Positions 63,563-64,000 of a stretch of DNA of 64,000 nt are shown piece after piece. How positions within the stretch are numbered: position 1 is the stretch's first letter; every line of letters begins with the position of its first letter. The notes beneath the pieces are model-generated. The model had not been told where the DNA came from and searched no databases. It saw nothing but the letters and a program-made list of their open reading frames with translations. The translations under genes were made by a program, and so were the position numbers. The stretch spans positions 62,001 through 126,000 of the forward strand of contig NZ_JAJEWL010000009.1 in the NCBI RefSeq assembly GCF_020687695.1. The letters are read 5' to 3'. Source of the stretch: Pusillimonas sp. MFBS29. GTDB lineage: Bacteria; Pseudomonadota; Gammaproteobacteria; Burkholderiales; Burkholderiaceae_B.

Positions 63563-64000
63563 TGCTGGCCCTCCCCATTGACGCGGGCGGCCACCAGCGA
63601 TTCTATTGGCGCATCCGGCTGTACACCCAGGCGGCGCAAGCTGCTTGCCACCACATTGGCGAACACCGGCGCCGCCACGCGGCCACCGTAATAACCATTC
63701 GAATGTGGCTCATCAATGGTCACGGCCACCACGATACGGGGGTCAGACACAGGGGCAAAACCAACAAAGGAACTACGATAAAGTGAAGTACTGTATTTTC
63801 CGTTGACAATCTTTCTTGCCGTACCGCTCTTGCCAGCCACCCGGTAGCCCTGAACCTGGGCAAGCTTGGCGCCGTCAGGCCCCGCCGCCGCTTCAAGCAT
63901 GGCGCGAACCTGACCAGCCACTTTGGGTGTGTAAACCTGCACGCTGGTCGGTTTGCCAGAACGCTTTAGCAGCGTCAGCGACACCATGTCGCCATTGCGC
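63559..64000 (-). CDS. ftsI: Septal peptidoglycan transpeptidase FtsI (PBP3), C-terminal part
   Basis: The gene enters from the right edge; about 147 C-terminal residues are present. They include the third penicillin-binding motif KSGT in YRVAGKSGTARKI, then SSFVGFAPVSDPRIVVAVTIDEPH and AAPVFANVVASSLRRLGV. This is the C-terminus of a class B transpeptidase, and its position at the head of the dcw cluster marks it as FtsI. The N-terminal dimerisation domain and the catalytic Ser motif are outside the window. Confidence 0.95.
   Translation of the reverse strand, partial: RNGDMVSLTLLKRSGKPTSVQVYTPKVAGQVRAMLEAAAGPDGAKLAQVQGYRVAGKSGTARKIVNGKYSTSLYRSSFVGFAPVSDPRIVVAVTIDEPHSNGYYGGRVAAPVFANVVASSLRRLGVQPDAPIESLVAARVNGEGQQ

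Overview
The window is a stretch of bacterial chromosome from a betaproteobacterium, most likely Burkholderiales, family Alcaligenaceae (near Bordetella, Achromobacter or Pusillimonas). The evidence is the gene order of the division and cell-wall cluster, a single-chain MurE-MurF fusion of the kind known from Bordetella, the lptD-surA-rsmA operon facing amgK-murU, and uniformly GC-rich host codon use. Almost all of it is dense core genome. The clear exception is a 3.7 kb integrated element at about 31.5-35.2 kb.

Layout. 1-3.85 kb: purM (partial) faces hda, a HAD phosphatase, pcnB and folK. 3.86-9.24 kb: a leftward catabolic cluster of CoA-ester lyase, family III CoA-transferase, MaoC-type hydratase, class I fumarase and crotonase, which best fits itaconate/mesaconate (C5-dicarboxylate) breakdown to pyruvate and acetyl-CoA. 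9.4-15.1 kb: glyQS, gmhB, plsC, a YgjP-type metallopeptidase and gloA. 15.1-25.3 kb: a FadE-type acyl-CoA dehydrogenase, an SpmA-SpmB-type membrane protein, outer-membrane biogenesis (lptD-surA-rsmA) and peptidoglycan recycling (amgK-murU). 25.5-31.3 kb: a coiled-coil membrane protein and two ABC importers, polar amino acid (glnQPH-like) and methionine (metNIQ).

31.5-35.2 kb: a small degraded prophage or integrative element set against the 3' end of tRNA-Lys(TTT). It carries a T4 endonuclease V-type pyrimidine-dimer glycosylase, an antiterminator-like gene on the opposite strand, a decayed ORF with an in-frame stop, a run of stop/start-overlapping small zinc-ribbon genes, a hairpin-rich segment, an excisionase-like HTH protein and a tyrosine integrase. 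No left attachment repeat could be found by eye.

35.4-44.5 kb: metallophosphoesterase, an atypical GH31 protein, mnmC, an inositol-monophosphatase-family gene, an M20 amidohydrolase, a YciA-type thioesterase and mgtE. 44.6-64 kb: secA, an M23 peptidase, dciA, lpxC, then the dcw cluster read leftward in the order ftsI (partial), murEF, mraY, murD, ftsW, murG, murC, ddlB, ftsQ, ftsA, ftsZ. Most junctions there are 4-base stop/start overlaps, so the cytoplasmic peptidoglycan pathway and the early divisome are probably translated as one coupled unit.

No CRISPR array, rRNA, insertion sequence or replication origin was seen. The strongest candidates for something new are the tRNA-Lys element and its overlapping small genes, the GH31 protein with altered catalytic motifs, and the ABC permease with an extra hydrophobic insert.
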